NCBI GenBank assembly: GCA_947381965.1
Contig: CANCXX010000001.1
Coordinates: 62,001 to 126,000 of the forward strand
Length of the DNA: 64,000 bases
Direction: 5' to 3'
From: an uncultured bacterium
GTDB lineage: Bacteria; Bacillota; Clostridia; Lachnospirales; Lachnospiraceae
Of the stretch, positions 28,187 through 37,042 are shown piece after piece (within the stretch, counting starts at the first letter, position 1; the number at the start of each line of letters is the position of its first letter). Made by a program: the position numbers and the translations under genes. The notes below the pieces were generated by a model. The model had not been told where the DNA came from. It was given only the letters and a program-made list of their open reading frames with translations, and searched no databases.

Positions 28187-29335
28187 TTAAAACCTCCTGC
28201 TGGCAGCAATATATTCATAAGCCTCCGCTTCTGCATCAAGTATTTCTTCTACAGAAGGGAACTTTACTGTCTTATGATGCTCCATGGCACCCTGAATTAA
28301 ATCATAAATCTCAAGAAATTTTATTTTTCTGTCCAGAAAAAGTGAGACGGCTTTCTCATTTGCTGCATTGTAAACAGTCGGCATACTCCCTCCTTCCCTG
28401 ATAGCGTCATAGGCCATCAAAAGGCCCCGGAAGGTTTCCGTATCCGGTCTTTCAAAGCTCATGGATGCAAGCTCATAAAAATCCACCCTTTTGCCCTCCA
28501 TCGGCCTTCTGTCCGGGTAGAACAGGGCATACTGGATAGGCAGTTTCATATCCGGCACTCCAAGCTGGGCCATAATGCCTCCGTCTGCATACTCAACCAT
28601 GGAATGGATAATACTCTGGGGATGTACAACCACCTGAATTTTTTCAGGGCTTACTCCAAAAAGCCATTTTGCTTCAATAACCTCCAGCCCCTTATTTACA
28701 AGCGTGGCTGAATCCACCGTAATTTTCCGCCCCATGGACCAATTAGGATGTCTTAAAGCATCCTCCACCGTAATATCCGTCAACTCTTCCCTTTTTCTCC
28801 CACGGAATGGCCCCCCTGAAGCTGTAAGCAGGAGTTTGCTGACCCGTTCTCTGTTTTCCCCGTGCATAGACTGGAAAATAGCGCTGTGTTCACTGTCTAC
28901 AGGAAGAATTGATACATTTTTTTCTGCCGCCAGAGGCATAATAATATGCCCTGCTGTGACCAATGTTTCCTTATTGGCCAGCGCAATCGTCTTTCCTGAC
29001 AAAATGGCGGTGATGGTTGGCTTTATTCCAATCATGCCCACAATGGCAGTTACCAGAACCTCTAATTTCTCCATTGATGCAATTTCCAGAAGCCCTTCCA
29101 TACCGCTTAAAACGTTTGTACTGGTGTCTGCTGTCCTTACGCGAAGCTCATTGGCAGCTTCCTGACTCCACATGACGGCAATCTCCGGTTTAAACTCCCT
29201 GATCTGCTCTTCCATTTTAAGAACATTACTCCCAGCCGCAAGAGCCGTCACCTGCAAATCCTTATTATTCCGTACAATTTCCAGCGTCTGGGTACCTATA
29301 GAGCCTGTAGAACCCAAAATCCCTATGTTTTTCAT
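28187..29335 (-). CDS. dxr: 1-deoxy-D-xylulose-5-phosphate reductoisomerase
   Basis: 382 residues, normal length. NADPH-dependent enzyme making MEP, the second step of the non-mevalonate isoprenoid pathway. The nucleotide motif is GILGSTGSIGTQTLEIV, metal and substrate residues lie in PVDSEHSAIFQSM, and LTASGGPFRGR and HPNWSMGRKITVDSATLVNK are typical. GGGGG before the ATG belongs to a palindromic repeat element (29341-29380). It is part of the cdsA-dxr-rseP run. Confidence 0.98.
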   Translation of the reverse strand: MKNIGILGSTGSIGTQTLEIVRNNKDLQVTALAAGSNVLKMEEQIREFKPEIAVMWSQEAANELRVRTADTSTNVLSGMEGLLEIASMEKLEVLVTAIVGMIGIKPTITAILSGKTIALANKETLVTAGHIIMPLAAEKNVSILPVDSEHSAIFQSMHGENRERVSKLLLTASGGPFRGRKREELTDITVEDALRHPNWSMGRKITVDSATLVNKGLEVIEAKWLFGVSPEKIQVVVHPQSIIHSMVEYADGGIMAQLGVPDMKLPIQYALFYPDRRPMEGKRVDFYELASMSFERPDTETFRGLLMAYDAIREGGSMPTVYNAANEKAVSLFLDRKIKFLEIYDLIQGAMEHHKTVKFPSVEEILDAEAEAYEYIAASRRF

Positions 29336-29340
29336 TTTTT

Positions 29341-29380
29341 ATACCCCCGCATACCGTAAGCTGCGCTTGCGGTACTGCAT
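29341..29380 (-). repeat. Palindromic repeat with built-in ribosome site, dxr-proximal copy
   Basis: About 40 bp with hairpin arms TACCGTAAGC (29352-29361) and GCTTGCGGTA (29365-29374), ending on the minus strand in GCGGGGGTAT, which supplies the dxr ribosome binding site. Related copies lie at 29414-29453, 53891-53930 and perhaps 39022-39057. Confidence 0.7.
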
Positions 29381-29413
29381 CCATAAACAGTTTGGAAGTT
29401 TACCTCCAAACTT

Positions 29414-29453
29414 ATACCCCCACATACCGCGAGCTGTGTTTGCGGTACTGCAT
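29414..29453 (-). repeat. Palindromic repeat, second copy upstream of dxr
   Basis: Imperfect direct repeat of 29341-29380 (ATACCCCC, then CATACCG, then GCGGTACTGCAT shared). Hairpin pairing is weaker, with two mismatches. A short inverted repeat TTTGGA/TCCAAA lies between the two copies. Confidence 0.65.
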
Positions 29454-29552
29454 CATTCACATTACTTACTAATATTAAAGACCGTCTGTTTTTATTCCCG
29501 CAAGCAATGAGTCAAGCGGACGCAAAGCATCCATCTGACGAATGCCGCGAGG

Positions 29553-29613
29553 GTCAAATCCCCGCTGCTTAGCTGCGTTGCAAGTTTGACGCCTCAACTG
29601 CGGGGTTTTTGAC
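29553..29613. repeat. Long palindrome after cdsA
   Basis: Outer arms GTCAAATCCCCGC (29553-29565) and GCGGGGTTTTTGAC (29600-29613) pair almost fully around a 34-base centre that has smaller inverted pieces. The T run follows it on the plus strand, where no gene ends, so it is not a normal terminator for cdsA. It looks like a dispersed intergenic repeat or an mRNA stability hairpin. Confidence 0.55.
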
Positions 29614-29619
29614 TCTTTG

Positions 29620-30441
29620 TCACCCATGTATCAACATCAATGTCAAAAAGTAAATCATGGGCGCAGTAAAAATCACACTGTCAAACCGGTCCATCACGCC
29701 ACCATGCCCTGGTATCAGTTTTCCATAATCTTTAATGTCATGATTTCTCTTAATAGCAGATGCCGCCAGATCGCCTACCTGCGAAATAACAGCGCCCACT
29801 CCGCTGATTAAAACAAAAACCCATATTACCTGCTGCTCACTGATTGCCTGTTCCACTACAAAATACGCATATAATGCGCCCACAATGGCGGAACCTGCTA
29901 TGCCTCCAACAGCCCCTTCCACAGACTTTTTGGGACTGAGCACAGGCGTCAGCTTATGTTTTCCTATGAGCATTCCTACTGCATAAGCGCAGGTATCACA
30001 AATCCATGAACTAATAAAAATCATCCAGACCGTATAAATCCCATATGGAAGACACCTTACCAGATAAATAAAGGATAGCATCACCGGAGCATATGCCACA
30101 CAGAAAAAAGCACACATAATCTGCTCTGCCCTATACTTTGGGAAAGTAAACACATACAAAAACATAAATGCCACTAGAATGGTAATCAGCGCAAGAAACA
30201 GGTATATTTTGTCTTCCGCAAATACCATCAGCAGGTAATATGCCACAATTCCGGCATATCCGATAATTTCCAGACCATTTTTCTGTCCTTTTCCGGCAAG
30301 GCCACATGCCTTGGTCAGTTCATGGTACGCAATAACAGCCAAAAGAAAAAGAACCGCCGCTAACAGATACCCTCCTGTATAAATTGTAAACAGTGCCAGC
30401 GTCAATAATACAATGCTGCTCGCCAGTCTTGTCATAAACAT
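29620..30441 (-). CDS. cdsA: Phosphatidate cytidylyltransferase
   Basis: 273 residues with about eight membrane helices. Makes CDP-diacylglycerol from phosphatidic acid and CTP, the branch point of phospholipid synthesis. The family signature is clear: LSPKKSVEGAVGGIAGS and GDLAASAIKRNHDIKDYGK followed by LIPGHGGVMDRFDSV. AGGAGG precedes the ATG. It starts 3 bp after the uppS stop, so the two are coupled. Confidence 0.97.
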   Translation of the reverse strand: MFMTRLASSIVLLTLALFTIYTGGYLLAAVLFLLAVIAYHELTKACGLAGKGQKNGLEIIGYAGIVAYYLLMVFAEDKIYLFLALITILVAFMFLYVFTFPKYRAEQIMCAFFCVAYAPVMLSFIYLVRCLPYGIYTVWMIFISSWICDTCAYAVGMLIGKHKLTPVLSPKKSVEGAVGGIAGSAIVGALYAYFVVEQAISEQQVIWVFVLISGVGAVISQVGDLAASAIKRNHDIKDYGKLIPGHGGVMDRFDSVIFTAPMIYFLTLMLIHG

Positions 30442-30444
30442 GGC

Positions 30445-31170
30445 TTATTCCTCCTCTATACGGCCATATCTCCTGTCTCTATGATTATATGCTTCCACAG
30501 CTTTGACCAATTCTTCCTTTGAAAAATCAGGCCATGCCACGGACGTAAAGTAAAATTCCGTATAGGCCAGCTGCCAGAGCAGAAAGTTTGATATGCGCTG
30601 TTCATTGCAGGTGCGAATCAGAAGATCAGGCTCTGGCAGCCCGCTGGTATCAAGCATCCCGGATATATATTCTTCCGTTATATCCTCCGGTGAAATCTCT
30701 CCCCGGCTGCCCCTTGCAACAATCTCTTTTACTGCACGGATAATTTCGTCCCTGCCGCCATAATTTAAAGCAATCTGGAAATGCAGACCATCATTATTTT
30801 TAGTGGATTCTTCCAGTTCTGCTATTCTTTTTCTGATGTCACTGTCCAGCCCTGTTTTATCCCCTATGACTCTCACACACATTCGATTCTTTTTTGCAGT
30901 CGTAAGGCAGGTCTTCATATAATTGCGCAAAAGTTTCATAAGGGCATCCACTTCATCCTTGGGACGGCTCCAGTTTTCTGTGCTGAACGCATATACCGTC
31001 AGGTATTGGATTCCCATACGGTAAGCTTCCTCGCATATAACTTCCACTGTTTTTGCTCCCTGTACATGTCCATAGTTTCTGGGCATTCCCTTTTTCTTTG
31101 CCCATCTGCCGTTTCCATCAAGAATGATTGCCACATGCCGTGGCATCCTTAAATCTTCCAGTTCTGCCAT
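30445..31170 (-). CDS. uppS: Undecaprenyl diphosphate synthase family (cis-prenyltransferase)
   Basis: 241 residues. Extends farnesyl diphosphate with isopentenyl units to the C55 carrier of cell wall synthesis. Signature regions: HVAIILDGNGRWAKKKGMPR, GHVQGAKTVE, YLTVYAFSTENWSRP and the C-terminal DLLIRTCNEQRISNFLLWQ and TEFYFTSVAWPDF. The frame is open six codons more, but GGAAAGG lies inside it, so ATG 31168-31170 is preferred. The 13-bp palindrome ATCCGTAACGGAT (31190-31202) lies just upstream. Confidence 0.96.
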   Translation of the reverse strand: MAELEDLRMPRHVAIILDGNGRWAKKKGMPRNYGHVQGAKTVEVICEEAYRMGIQYLTVYAFSTENWSRPKDEVDALMKLLRNYMKTCLTTAKKNRMCVRVIGDKTGLDSDIRKRIAELEESTKNNDGLHFQIALNYGGRDEIIRAVKEIVARGSRGEISPEDITEEYISGMLDTSGLPEPDLLIRTCNEQRISNFLLWQLAYTEFYFTSVAWPDFSKEELVKAVEAYNHRDRRYGRIEEE

Positions 31171-31243
31171 AACCTGATACCTTTCCATTATCCGTAACGG
31201 ATATTAATTACTAAACACGCCAAAAACTGTTCACATATCATAT

Positions 31244-31287
31244 AAAGAGGGCATTACGATTAAGGATTTAATCGCCTGCCCCTCTTT
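31244..31287 (-). terminator. Compound hairpin between frr and uppS
   Basis: Directly after the frr stop: outer arms AAAGAGGGGCA and TGCCCTCTTT enclosing a second stem CGATTAA/TTAATCG. The tail after it on the minus strand is only ATATG after CTCTTT, so termination is probably partial. It may trim expression between frr and the lipid genes. Confidence 0.6.
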
Positions 31288-31839
31288 TTATACAGTAAGA
31301 ATTTCCTTAGACTTCTCTTCCATCAGCTTGTCAATATCCTTAATATACTTGTCAGTAAGCTTCTGTAAATTGTCGGTAAGTTCCTTAATCTCATCCTCGG
31401 AAACCTCTGCCTTTGCCAGTTTCTTAAAGGCATCATTTCCATCCCTTCTGATATTGCGGACTGCCACTTTGCCTTCCTCCGCTTTTTTCTTTACATCCTT
31501 TACCAAATCTTTTCTGCGTTCTTCAGTAAGCTCTGGAAATACAAGTCTAATAACAGCTCCGTCATTTGAAGGTGTAATTCCAATATCAGATGCAAGAATC
31601 GCTTTTTCAATATCTTTTATTAAGGATTTCTCCCAAGGCGCAATCTGGATCATCCTCGCTTCAGGAATGGTGATATTACCTACCTGCTGAATAGGTGTTG
31701 GTGTTCCATAATAGTTTACCTTCAATTTATCCAGCACATGGGGATTTGCACGCCCTGCACGGATTCCCAGATAATCCCCTTCCAGATGCTCCAGTGTTTT
31801 TTTCATCTTTTCTTCATAAATCTTTATTCTTTCATCCAT
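31288..31839 (-). CDS. frr: Ribosome recycling factor
   Basis: 183 residues, usual length. With EF-G it splits post-termination ribosomes. Typical parts: the N-terminal MKKTLEHLEGDYLGIRAGRA, VNYYGTPTPIQQVGNITIPE, and the charged helices of the three-helix bundle at the end. GGAGG lies before the ATG. The gene follows pyrH by 21 bp, the universal order. Confidence 0.98.
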   Translation of the reverse strand: MDERIKIYEEKMKKTLEHLEGDYLGIRAGRANPHVLDKLKVNYYGTPTPIQQVGNITIPEARMIQIAPWEKSLIKDIEKAILASDIGITPSNDGAVIRLVFPELTEERRKDLVKDVKKKAEEGKVAVRNIRRDGNDAFKKLAKAEVSEDEIKELTDNLQKLTDKYIKDIDKLMEEKSKEILTV

Positions 31840-31860
31840 CCTGCTTATCCTCCGCCAAAC

Positions 31861-32556
31861 TTAAACCGTCACCTTTGTTCCGGTAAATTTCCCTTTTACC
31901 GCATTTACTATACTCTCTTCCTCGTTCAGGCCAAATACCCACATAGGCATCCGGTTATCCCTCGCCAGTATAGATGCTGTCATATCCACTACCTGCAAAT
32001 TTCCTGCAATCACATCATCAATACTGATTACATCATATTTTTTTGCATCAGGATTGACCGCTGGATCACTGTCATACACTCCATCAATAGATTTTGCCAG
32101 CAAAATAACTTCCGCTTCAACCTCAACAGCCCGAAGCACTACCCCTGTATCCGTAGAAAAATAAGGGTGCCCTGTTCCTCCTGCAAAGAAAACCACCATT
32201 CCCTTTTCAAAATATTTATTTGCCCTGTCTTTCGAAAAAAGTTTGGTGAAAGAACCGCATTCGAAAGGCGTCAGTACAGCGGTTTTCATTCCCACACTCC
32301 GGAAAATCTCTGACACATATATACAGTTCATCACAGTTGCAAGCATACCAATCTGATCTGCCTTGGTTCTGTCAATATTTTCACTGGTTCTGCCTCTCCA
32401 GAAGTTCCCGCCTCCGGTAACAATTCCTACCTGGATCCCGTCATCTGTAAGCCGCTTAACCTGAAGCGCTACTTTCCGCACTGTATCCTCATCAAATCCT
32501 GTCTTTTTATCGCCTGCCAAAGCCTCACCGCTAAGCTTCAATAAAATTCTTTGCAT
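31861..32556 (-). CDS. pyrH: Uridylate kinase
   Basis: 231 residues. Phosphorylates UMP to UDP; hexameric amino acid kinase family. Visible are RILLKLSGEALAG at the N-terminus, GIVTGGGNFWRGRT, the UMP-binding FFAGGTGHPYFSTDTGVVLR and DSDPAVNPDAKKYD. It leads the pyrH-frr pair and follows the bactofilin gene by 15 bp. Confidence 0.98.
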   Translation of the reverse strand: MQRILLKLSGEALAGDKKTGFDEDTVRKVALQVKRLTDDGIQVGIVTGGGNFWRGRTSENIDRTKADQIGMLATVMNCIYVSEIFRSVGMKTAVLTPFECGSFTKLFSKDRANKYFEKGMVVFFAGGTGHPYFSTDTGVVLRAVEVEAEVILLAKSIDGVYDSDPAVNPDAKKYDVISIDDVIAGNLQVVDMTASILARDNRMPMWVFGLNEEESIVNAVKGKFTGTKVTV

Positions 32557-32571
32557 ATTCTTTCCTCACCA

Positions 32572-33348
32572 TTATATCTTTTTTAAGTCTTCAAAGAAGG
32601 CAGTGGGATTTACCTCCGCATAGCATTGGGATACTACGCCTTCAATAGCCGCACCATTATTAATCTGCACAGATTTTGATTTAATATCTCCCATCACAAT
32701 TGCAGAAGAATCAAGGATTACTGGTCCTTTCACATCAATGTCGCCTTTAATTGCACCTGCTATCACAGCGCTGTTTGCATATATATTACCTACAATCACT
32801 GTGCTTGTTCCTATTTTTATAGTTCCCTGGCTTCTGAGTTCTCCTGAAATCTTTGCTCCTTCCGCATATATTTCTGCCGCCTGTGAGTTGCCTTGTATGG
32901 TACCTGTAATGTTAAGCTTTCCAAGGGTTTCTACATTTCCAACAATGCTTCCCCTCACTTCCAGTCCACCCTCTGTGGCAATATTTCCATTTATCAAGGT
33001 AGTTTCTGTTAAAATAGCTACCTCATCCACAGATTTCCGGGCCTGTTGGGGCTGTGTATCCTCACGTTTTTCCTCTGCCTTTGGTTTTGCTGCATGCTCC
33101 GTATGGGGTGCGTGTGCCGCCTGAGGTGGATTATTTTTATGAACAGGCTCTGGTGCAACGTCATGCTTTTGTACATCTTCCACCTGATCAAGCATCTGAC
33201 TTAAATCTGCGCTATACATATCTACTGCCTGTGCATTATCCTGTCTTCCCCGCATAGTTTCCAAACTCATATCATCCATATTCTCTTCCGGCATAAGCTC
33301 ATTAACCGCCTGTGATAAATCATCCTTTAAATCTGAGAAAAATCCCAT
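32572..33348 (-). CDS. Bactofilin-family protein
   Basis: 258 residues. The C-terminal half (about 115-245) is the polymer-forming right-handed beta helix of bactofilins, with the repeating hydrophobic pattern in TLINGNIATEGGLEVRGSIV and following turns. The N-terminal ~110 residues are disordered, charged and histidine/proline-rich. Bactofilins build membrane-bound filaments that place cell wall enzymes or shape the cell. The gene lies between a polysaccharide deacetylase and pyrH, so a wall-related role with the deacetylase is plausible. Confidence 0.88.
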   Translation of the reverse strand: MGFFSDLKDDLSQAVNELMPEENMDDMSLETMRGRQDNAQAVDMYSADLSQMLDQVEDVQKHDVAPEPVHKNNPPQAAHAPHTEHAAKPKAEEKREDTQPQQARKSVDEVAILTETTLINGNIATEGGLEVRGSIVGNVETLGKLNITGTIQGNSQAAEIYAEGAKISGELRSQGTIKIGTSTVIVGNIYANSAVIAGAIKGDIDVKGPVILDSSAIVMGDIKSKSVQINNGAAIEGVVSQCYAEVNPTAFFEDLKKI

Positions 33349-33382
33349 TTTTAAAAACCTCCATTCATTTTATAAAATTTTC

Positions 33383-34300
33383 CTAATCTGCCTTCATATG
33401 CTGTACAGGTACAGTTTCATCTGTAATCGGCAAAAACTCGGCATCTCCTCTGTCCTTCACCTTTTCTATAATTTCGGATAAAGCTTCTACTGTCGAATCT
33501 TTTTCAGACGCATCGTGCATTAGTATCATACATGTATTCATACTGTCCATGCTGCCCATACAGTTTTCCACAATAGTCTCTGTACTAAGCCTGCCGCTTG
33601 CTGCATCTCCTGACGAAATATTCCAGTCAAAATAAGTAATTCCTTTTTCATCCAGATAATTAATTAACTCCTGCATGTCCACCTTACTTACCAGATTGGA
33701 GCTTCCTCCAGGAAACCGGTAAAACCTTGGCCAAATGCCTGTTATCTGATAAAGATATTCCTGCAGCTTCTCCATATCTTCTACAAAGCTTTCCCTTGAT
33801 TCATATATTTCCTCATATTTGTGACTGTAAGAATGCATTGCCAGAGTGTGTCCCTCCTCCACAATTCTCTGATAAGCTCTGACAGAATGTTCATCAGTTT
33901 TTCCTACTACAAAAAAGGTGGCTTTTACGTTATATTCTTTTAATATATCTAGTATTCTGTCTGTATTGCGGCTTGGGCCATCGTCAAATGTCAGATAAAC
34001 CTGTTTTTGATAATTTCCAATATCCTCCTTTGCCCCCTCTTCTAAAAGCTGCTCTTTCTGCGACATGTTCCTTGGAGATTCTTCAACAGTTGCAGTGGTA
34101 TATACACCAGTCACTTCTTCTTCCTGCATAATGGCAGCTATTCTCTCTTCAAGTTCTCTGACCTTTCCCTGCAGCTGAAAAACCCGGATTCCTAATACAA
34201 TACTTGTTATTACCGGAATAACAACAGCTGCCACAATCACGCCCAAAATTAATTTTTTTAGCCGCCGGATACGTTTCCTCCGGTCATTTGTCCCCTCCAT
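33383..34300 (-). CDS. Membrane-anchored polysaccharide deacetylase (NodB fold)
   Basis: 305 residues from ATG 34300 (GGAG eleven bases before); an upstream extension of 15 codons would overlap the promoter. A basic cytoplasmic start, one membrane helix (LILGVIVAAVVIPVITSIVL), a coiled coil, then the NodB domain from ~residue 100: QVYLTFDDGPSRNTDRIL, metal histidines in AMHSYSHKYEEIY, RFPGGSSN and a late MILMHDASEKD. It should remove acetyl groups from peptidoglycan or another extracellular glycan. It is first in the operon toward cdsA. Confidence 0.93.
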   Translation of the reverse strand: MEGTNDRRKRIRRLKKLILGVIVAAVVIPVITSIVLGIRVFQLQGKVRELEERIAAIMQEEEVTGVYTTATVEESPRNMSQKEQLLEEGAKEDIGNYQKQVYLTFDDGPSRNTDRILDILKEYNVKATFFVVGKTDEHSVRAYQRIVEEGHTLAMHSYSHKYEEIYESRESFVEDMEKLQEYLYQITGIWPRFYRFPGGSSNLVSKVDMQELINYLDEKGITYFDWNISSGDAASGRLSTETIVENCMGSMDSMNTCMILMHDASEKDSTVEALSEIIEKVKDRGDAEFLPITDETVPVQHMKAD

Positions 34301-34333
34301 GAACTTTTTACTCCTTGTAAACGCTTTGCATAT

Positions 34334-34362
34334 ATTGTAACACAATATGCTTTTCTATGAAA
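34334..34362 (-). promoter_or_regulatory. Candidate promoter of the deacetylase-pyrH operon
   Basis: Minus strand TTTCAT (34357-34362), 17 bp, TACAAT (34334-34339) with a TG one base before the -10 (extended -10). The -35 is weak. Confidence 0.45.
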
Positions 34363-34419
34363 GGGTCAAATCACAAAACCCATATATTTTTAATTTTTTC
34401 CTTATTTACTTACATACTA

Positions 34420-34448
34420 TTGACTTTTTCTGCCAATTATATTATATT
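34420..34448 (+). promoter_or_regulatory. Promoter of mntP
   Basis: TTGACT (34420-34425), 17-bp spacer, TATATT (34443-34448), ending directly before the riboswitch. Confidence 0.7.
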
Positions 34449-34452
34449 TAAA

Positions 34453-34597
34453 TCTCCGTGAGGGAGTAGTTTGCGCCGGAGCGTGATAAGTCAACATACT
34501 GATTTTTTAATCTGGCTTATCTTAAATAACGAGACTCATGTATGGTATTATACTGTACTTGAGAATTATAGCAGGTACAGTCATGTATCTGTTTTTT
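34453..34597 (+). promoter_or_regulatory. yybP-ykoY (Mn2+) riboswitch with terminator/antiterminator
   Basis: The P1 stem is CGTGAG (34457-34462) with CTCATG (34535-34540). The conserved loop GGGAGTAG follows P1 and GAGAC precedes its 3' strand, as in Mn2+-sensing elements; a second stem pairs TAAGTCA with TGGCTTA around CATACTGATT. The expression platform is visible: terminator arms CAGGTACA (34572-34579) and TGTATCTG (34584-34591) followed by TTTTTT, and a competing antiterminator ACTGTAC (34552-34558) with GTACAGT (34575-34581). The two cannot form together. High Mn2+ should favour read-through into the Mn2+ exporter gene. Confidence 0.85.
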
Positions 34598-34679
34598 ATT
34601 GTGCACAAGATTTTTCTGTCTGTGCCTGTCAGAAACACATGTAACTTTATAAAATAGTTTTCTACGAAAGGAAAAAATA

Positions 34680-35252
34680 ATGAGTACATTTGAACTTTTT
34701 TTGATTGCAGCCGGACTTTCCATGGACGCTTTTGCCGTATCCGTATGTAAAGGGTTATCCACCAAAAAAATATCTGCAAAGCATGTCTTTATTGTAGGAA
34801 TATGGTTTGGCGGTTTCCAGGCATTCATGCCTGCCACAGGCTATTTTCTGGGTTCTGCTTTTGAAAAATATATCAATGCCTTTGACCACTGGATTGCTTT
34901 TGTATTGCTTGGACTAATCGGCGGAAGCATGATACACGAGGCAACTGAAAAAAAGGATACGCCTGCATCAGATAGTTCCTTCTGTGCCAAAACCATGTTT
35001 CCCCTAGCTATTGCTACCAGTATAGATGCACTTGCTGTTGGAATTACCTTTGCACTGCTTCCGGATGTAAACATTATTGCTGCTATTTTGCTTATAGGCT
35101 TAGTAACTTTTATTTTCTCCGGCATAGGACTTAAGGCAGGCAGCTTATTCGGAACAAAATACAAGTCAAAAGCTGAACTTGCCGGGGGGATTATTTTGGT
35201 ATTAATCGGATGTAAAATTTTACTTGAACATCTCAATATTATCCATTTTTAA
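34680..35252 (+). CDS. mntP: Manganese efflux pump MntP
   Basis: 190 residues, six membrane helices. Exports Mn2+ to avoid toxicity. The two repeated acidic motifs are present in [15 protein letters not shown] (Asp ~16) and [14 protein letters not shown] (Asp ~119). AAAGG precedes the ATG. Monocistronic between the riboswitch and the bidirectional terminator at 35266-35304. Confidence 0.96.
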   Translation: MSTFELFLIAAGLSMDAFAVSVCKGLSTKKISAKHVFIVGIWFGGFQAFMPATGYFLGSAFEKYINAFDHWIAFVLLGLIGGSMIHEATEKKDTPASDSSFCAKTMFPLAIATSIDALAVGITFALLPDVNIIAAILLIGLVTFIFSGIGLKAGSLFGTKYKSKAELAGGIILVLIGCKILLEHLNIIHF

Positions 35253-35265
35253 ATATGCTGTTTCT

Positions 35266-35304
35266 GTAAAAACCCGGAGAAATCGTATTTCTCCGGGTTT
35301 TTAC
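35266..35304. terminator. Bidirectional terminator between mntP and tsf
   Basis: An 18-bp perfect stem (arm core AAAAACCCGGAGAAAT) with a 3-base CGT loop; each strand ends in TTTTT, so it serves both mntP and the rpsB-tsf operon that converge on it. Confidence 0.95.
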
Positions 35305-35313
35305 AGATTATAA

Positions 35314-36252
35314 TTAAATTCCTGCCTGAGCTGCAACCTCTGCTGCAAAATCGTCTACCTTTTTTTCAATTCCTTCACCAGTCTCAAAACGTACAAAACT
35401 CTTTATAGATAGCTTTGCATTATTTTCCTTTGCGACCTGTGCAACATACTGCGCTACTGTCTGCTTACCATCTTCTGCCTTAACATATGCCTGCTCTAAC
35501 AAACATACTTCCTTTAACTCCTTATTCAGACGTCCAACTACTGCACCCTCTATTACCTTTTCAGGTTTCCCTGCCATTTTGGGATCATTGGCAATCTGGG
35601 CCATCAGAATTTCTTTCTCATGGGCCTTATATTCCTCAGAAACATCTGTTGTTGATACATACTTGGGAGAAAGAGCCGCAACCTGCATAGCAAGATTTGT
35701 CATAGCTTCTTTTACTGCATCGTTAACAACATCAGTATCCGCTTCAACAATAACGCCAATCCTGCCCCCTCCATGCACATAAGATACCACGCATCCATTT
35801 TCTGCTGTGATCTTTTCAAATCTTCTGATATTCAGGTTCTCACCAATTTTAGCAATTTTTTCTACCAGTGCATCTTTTACCGTCTTGGAAGTATCTACAT
35901 TCCATGCTTCTGCCATGAAAGCGTCCATATCAGCTGCATCTGAGTCAACTGCCTGCTTTGCAACCGCCTCAACAAAAGTCTGGAATTCTTCGTTTTTAGC
36001 TACAAAGTCAGTTTCAGAATTTACTTCCACCACAGCTGCTACTTTATCGTCCTTAAGCGCTACTCTGCAAAGACCCTCGGCTGCAATTCTGCCTGCTTTC
36101 TTTTCTGCCTTAGCCTGTCCATTCTTTCTAAGGAATTCTACGGCTGCTTCCATATCACCATCGGTTTCGCCAAGCGCCTTCTTGCAGTCCATCATGCCTG
36201 CACCGGTCAGTTCCCTTAATTCCTTTACCATAGTTGCTGTTATATTAGCCAT
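35314..36252 (-). CDS. tsf: Translation elongation factor Ts
   Basis: 312 residues from ATG 36252, with AGGAGG about 10 bases before; the open frame upstream runs 14 codons more without a ribosome site. EF-Ts recycles EF-Tu-GDP. The N-terminal UBA-like helix region VKELRELTGAGMMDCKKALG and the core NSETDFVAKNEEF are typical. It follows rpsB by 19 bp and ends at the shared terminator. Confidence 0.98.
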   Translation of the reverse strand: MANITATMVKELRELTGAGMMDCKKALGETDGDMEAAVEFLRKNGQAKAEKKAGRIAAEGLCRVALKDDKVAAVVEVNSETDFVAKNEEFQTFVEAVAKQAVDSDAADMDAFMAEAWNVDTSKTVKDALVEKIAKIGENLNIRRFEKITAENGCVVSYVHGGGRIGVIVEADTDVVNDAVKEAMTNLAMQVAALSPKYVSTTDVSEEYKAHEKEILMAQIANDPKMAGKPEKVIEGAVVGRLNKELKEVCLLEQAYVKAEDGKQTVAQYVAQVAKENNAKLSIKSFVRFETGEGIEKKVDDFAAEVAAQAGI

Positions 36253-36271
36253 TTTCTTAAATCCTCCTAAA

Positions 36272-37042
36272 TTATTCAGCCTCTGCTGCCGCAATTTCCT
36301 CTATATCTTCTGGCTCAGAAACTTCTGCTGCAGCTTCCATTTCAGCTTCCACATTCTCTTCTCCCTGATTTGCTTCAATCACCGCATCAGCCATTTTAGC
36401 AACAATCAGTTTCACTGCTCTGATTGCATCATCGTTTCCTGGAATAATAAAGTCAAGTTCTTCCGGGTCACAGTTTGTATCGCCAATACCAATAAGGGTA
36501 ATTCCAAGGGCATGTGCCTCCTGAACACAGATTCTTTCTTTTTTAGGGTCAACCACAAAAATAGCATCCGGAATCCTTGTCATATTTTTAATACCGCCAA
36601 GGTTCTTCTCAAGTTTTTCCCATTCCTTCTTAATAGCAATAACTTCCTTCTTAGGAAGAACATCAAAAGTACCATCCTCCGCCATTGTCTCAATTGCCCT
36701 TAGTCTGTCAATTCTGCTTCGGATTGTTTTGAAGTTGGTAAGCATTCCACCCAGCCATCTCTCATTTACATAGTACATACCACAGCGTTCTGCCTCTGTC
36801 TTAACCGCATCCTGTGCCTGTTTCTTTGTTCCAACAAAGAGTATTGTTCCTCCCTGTTCTGCAATCTCAAATACTGCCCTGTAAGCTTCATCCACTTTTC
36901 CTACTGATTTCTGCAGGTCAATAATATGAATGCCATTTCTCTCAGTAAAGATATAAGGAGCCATCTTAGGGTTCCATCTTCTTGTCTGATGTCCGAAATG
37001 CACACCTGCCTCCAGCAACTGTTTCATTGAAATAACGCTCAT
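36272..37042 (-). CDS. rpsB: Ribosomal protein S2
   Basis: 256 residues from ATG 37042 with GGAGG seven bases before; an upstream in-frame extension of 27 codons lies in the leader. Marks: [49 protein letters not shown], and an acidic tail. Standard rpsB-tsf operon. Confidence 0.98.
   Translation of the reverse strand: MSVISMKQLLEAGVHFGHQTRRWNPKMAPYIFTERNGIHIIDLQKSVGKVDEAYRAVFEIAEQGGTILFVGTKKQAQDAVKTEAERCGMYYVNERWLGGMLTNFKTIRSRIDRLRAIETMAEDGTFDVLPKKEVIAIKKEWEKLEKNLGGIKNMTRIPDAIFVVDPKKERICVQEAHALGITLIGIGDTNCDPEELDFIIPGNDDAIRAVKLIVAKMADAVIEANQGEENVEAEMEAAAEVSEPEDIEEIAAAEAE

Noticed and set aside
35807-36703. 298-codon open frame on the plus strand across tsf and rpsB
   Set aside because: Shadow of two universal genes on the other strand; it spans their intergenic gap and has low-complexity composition.
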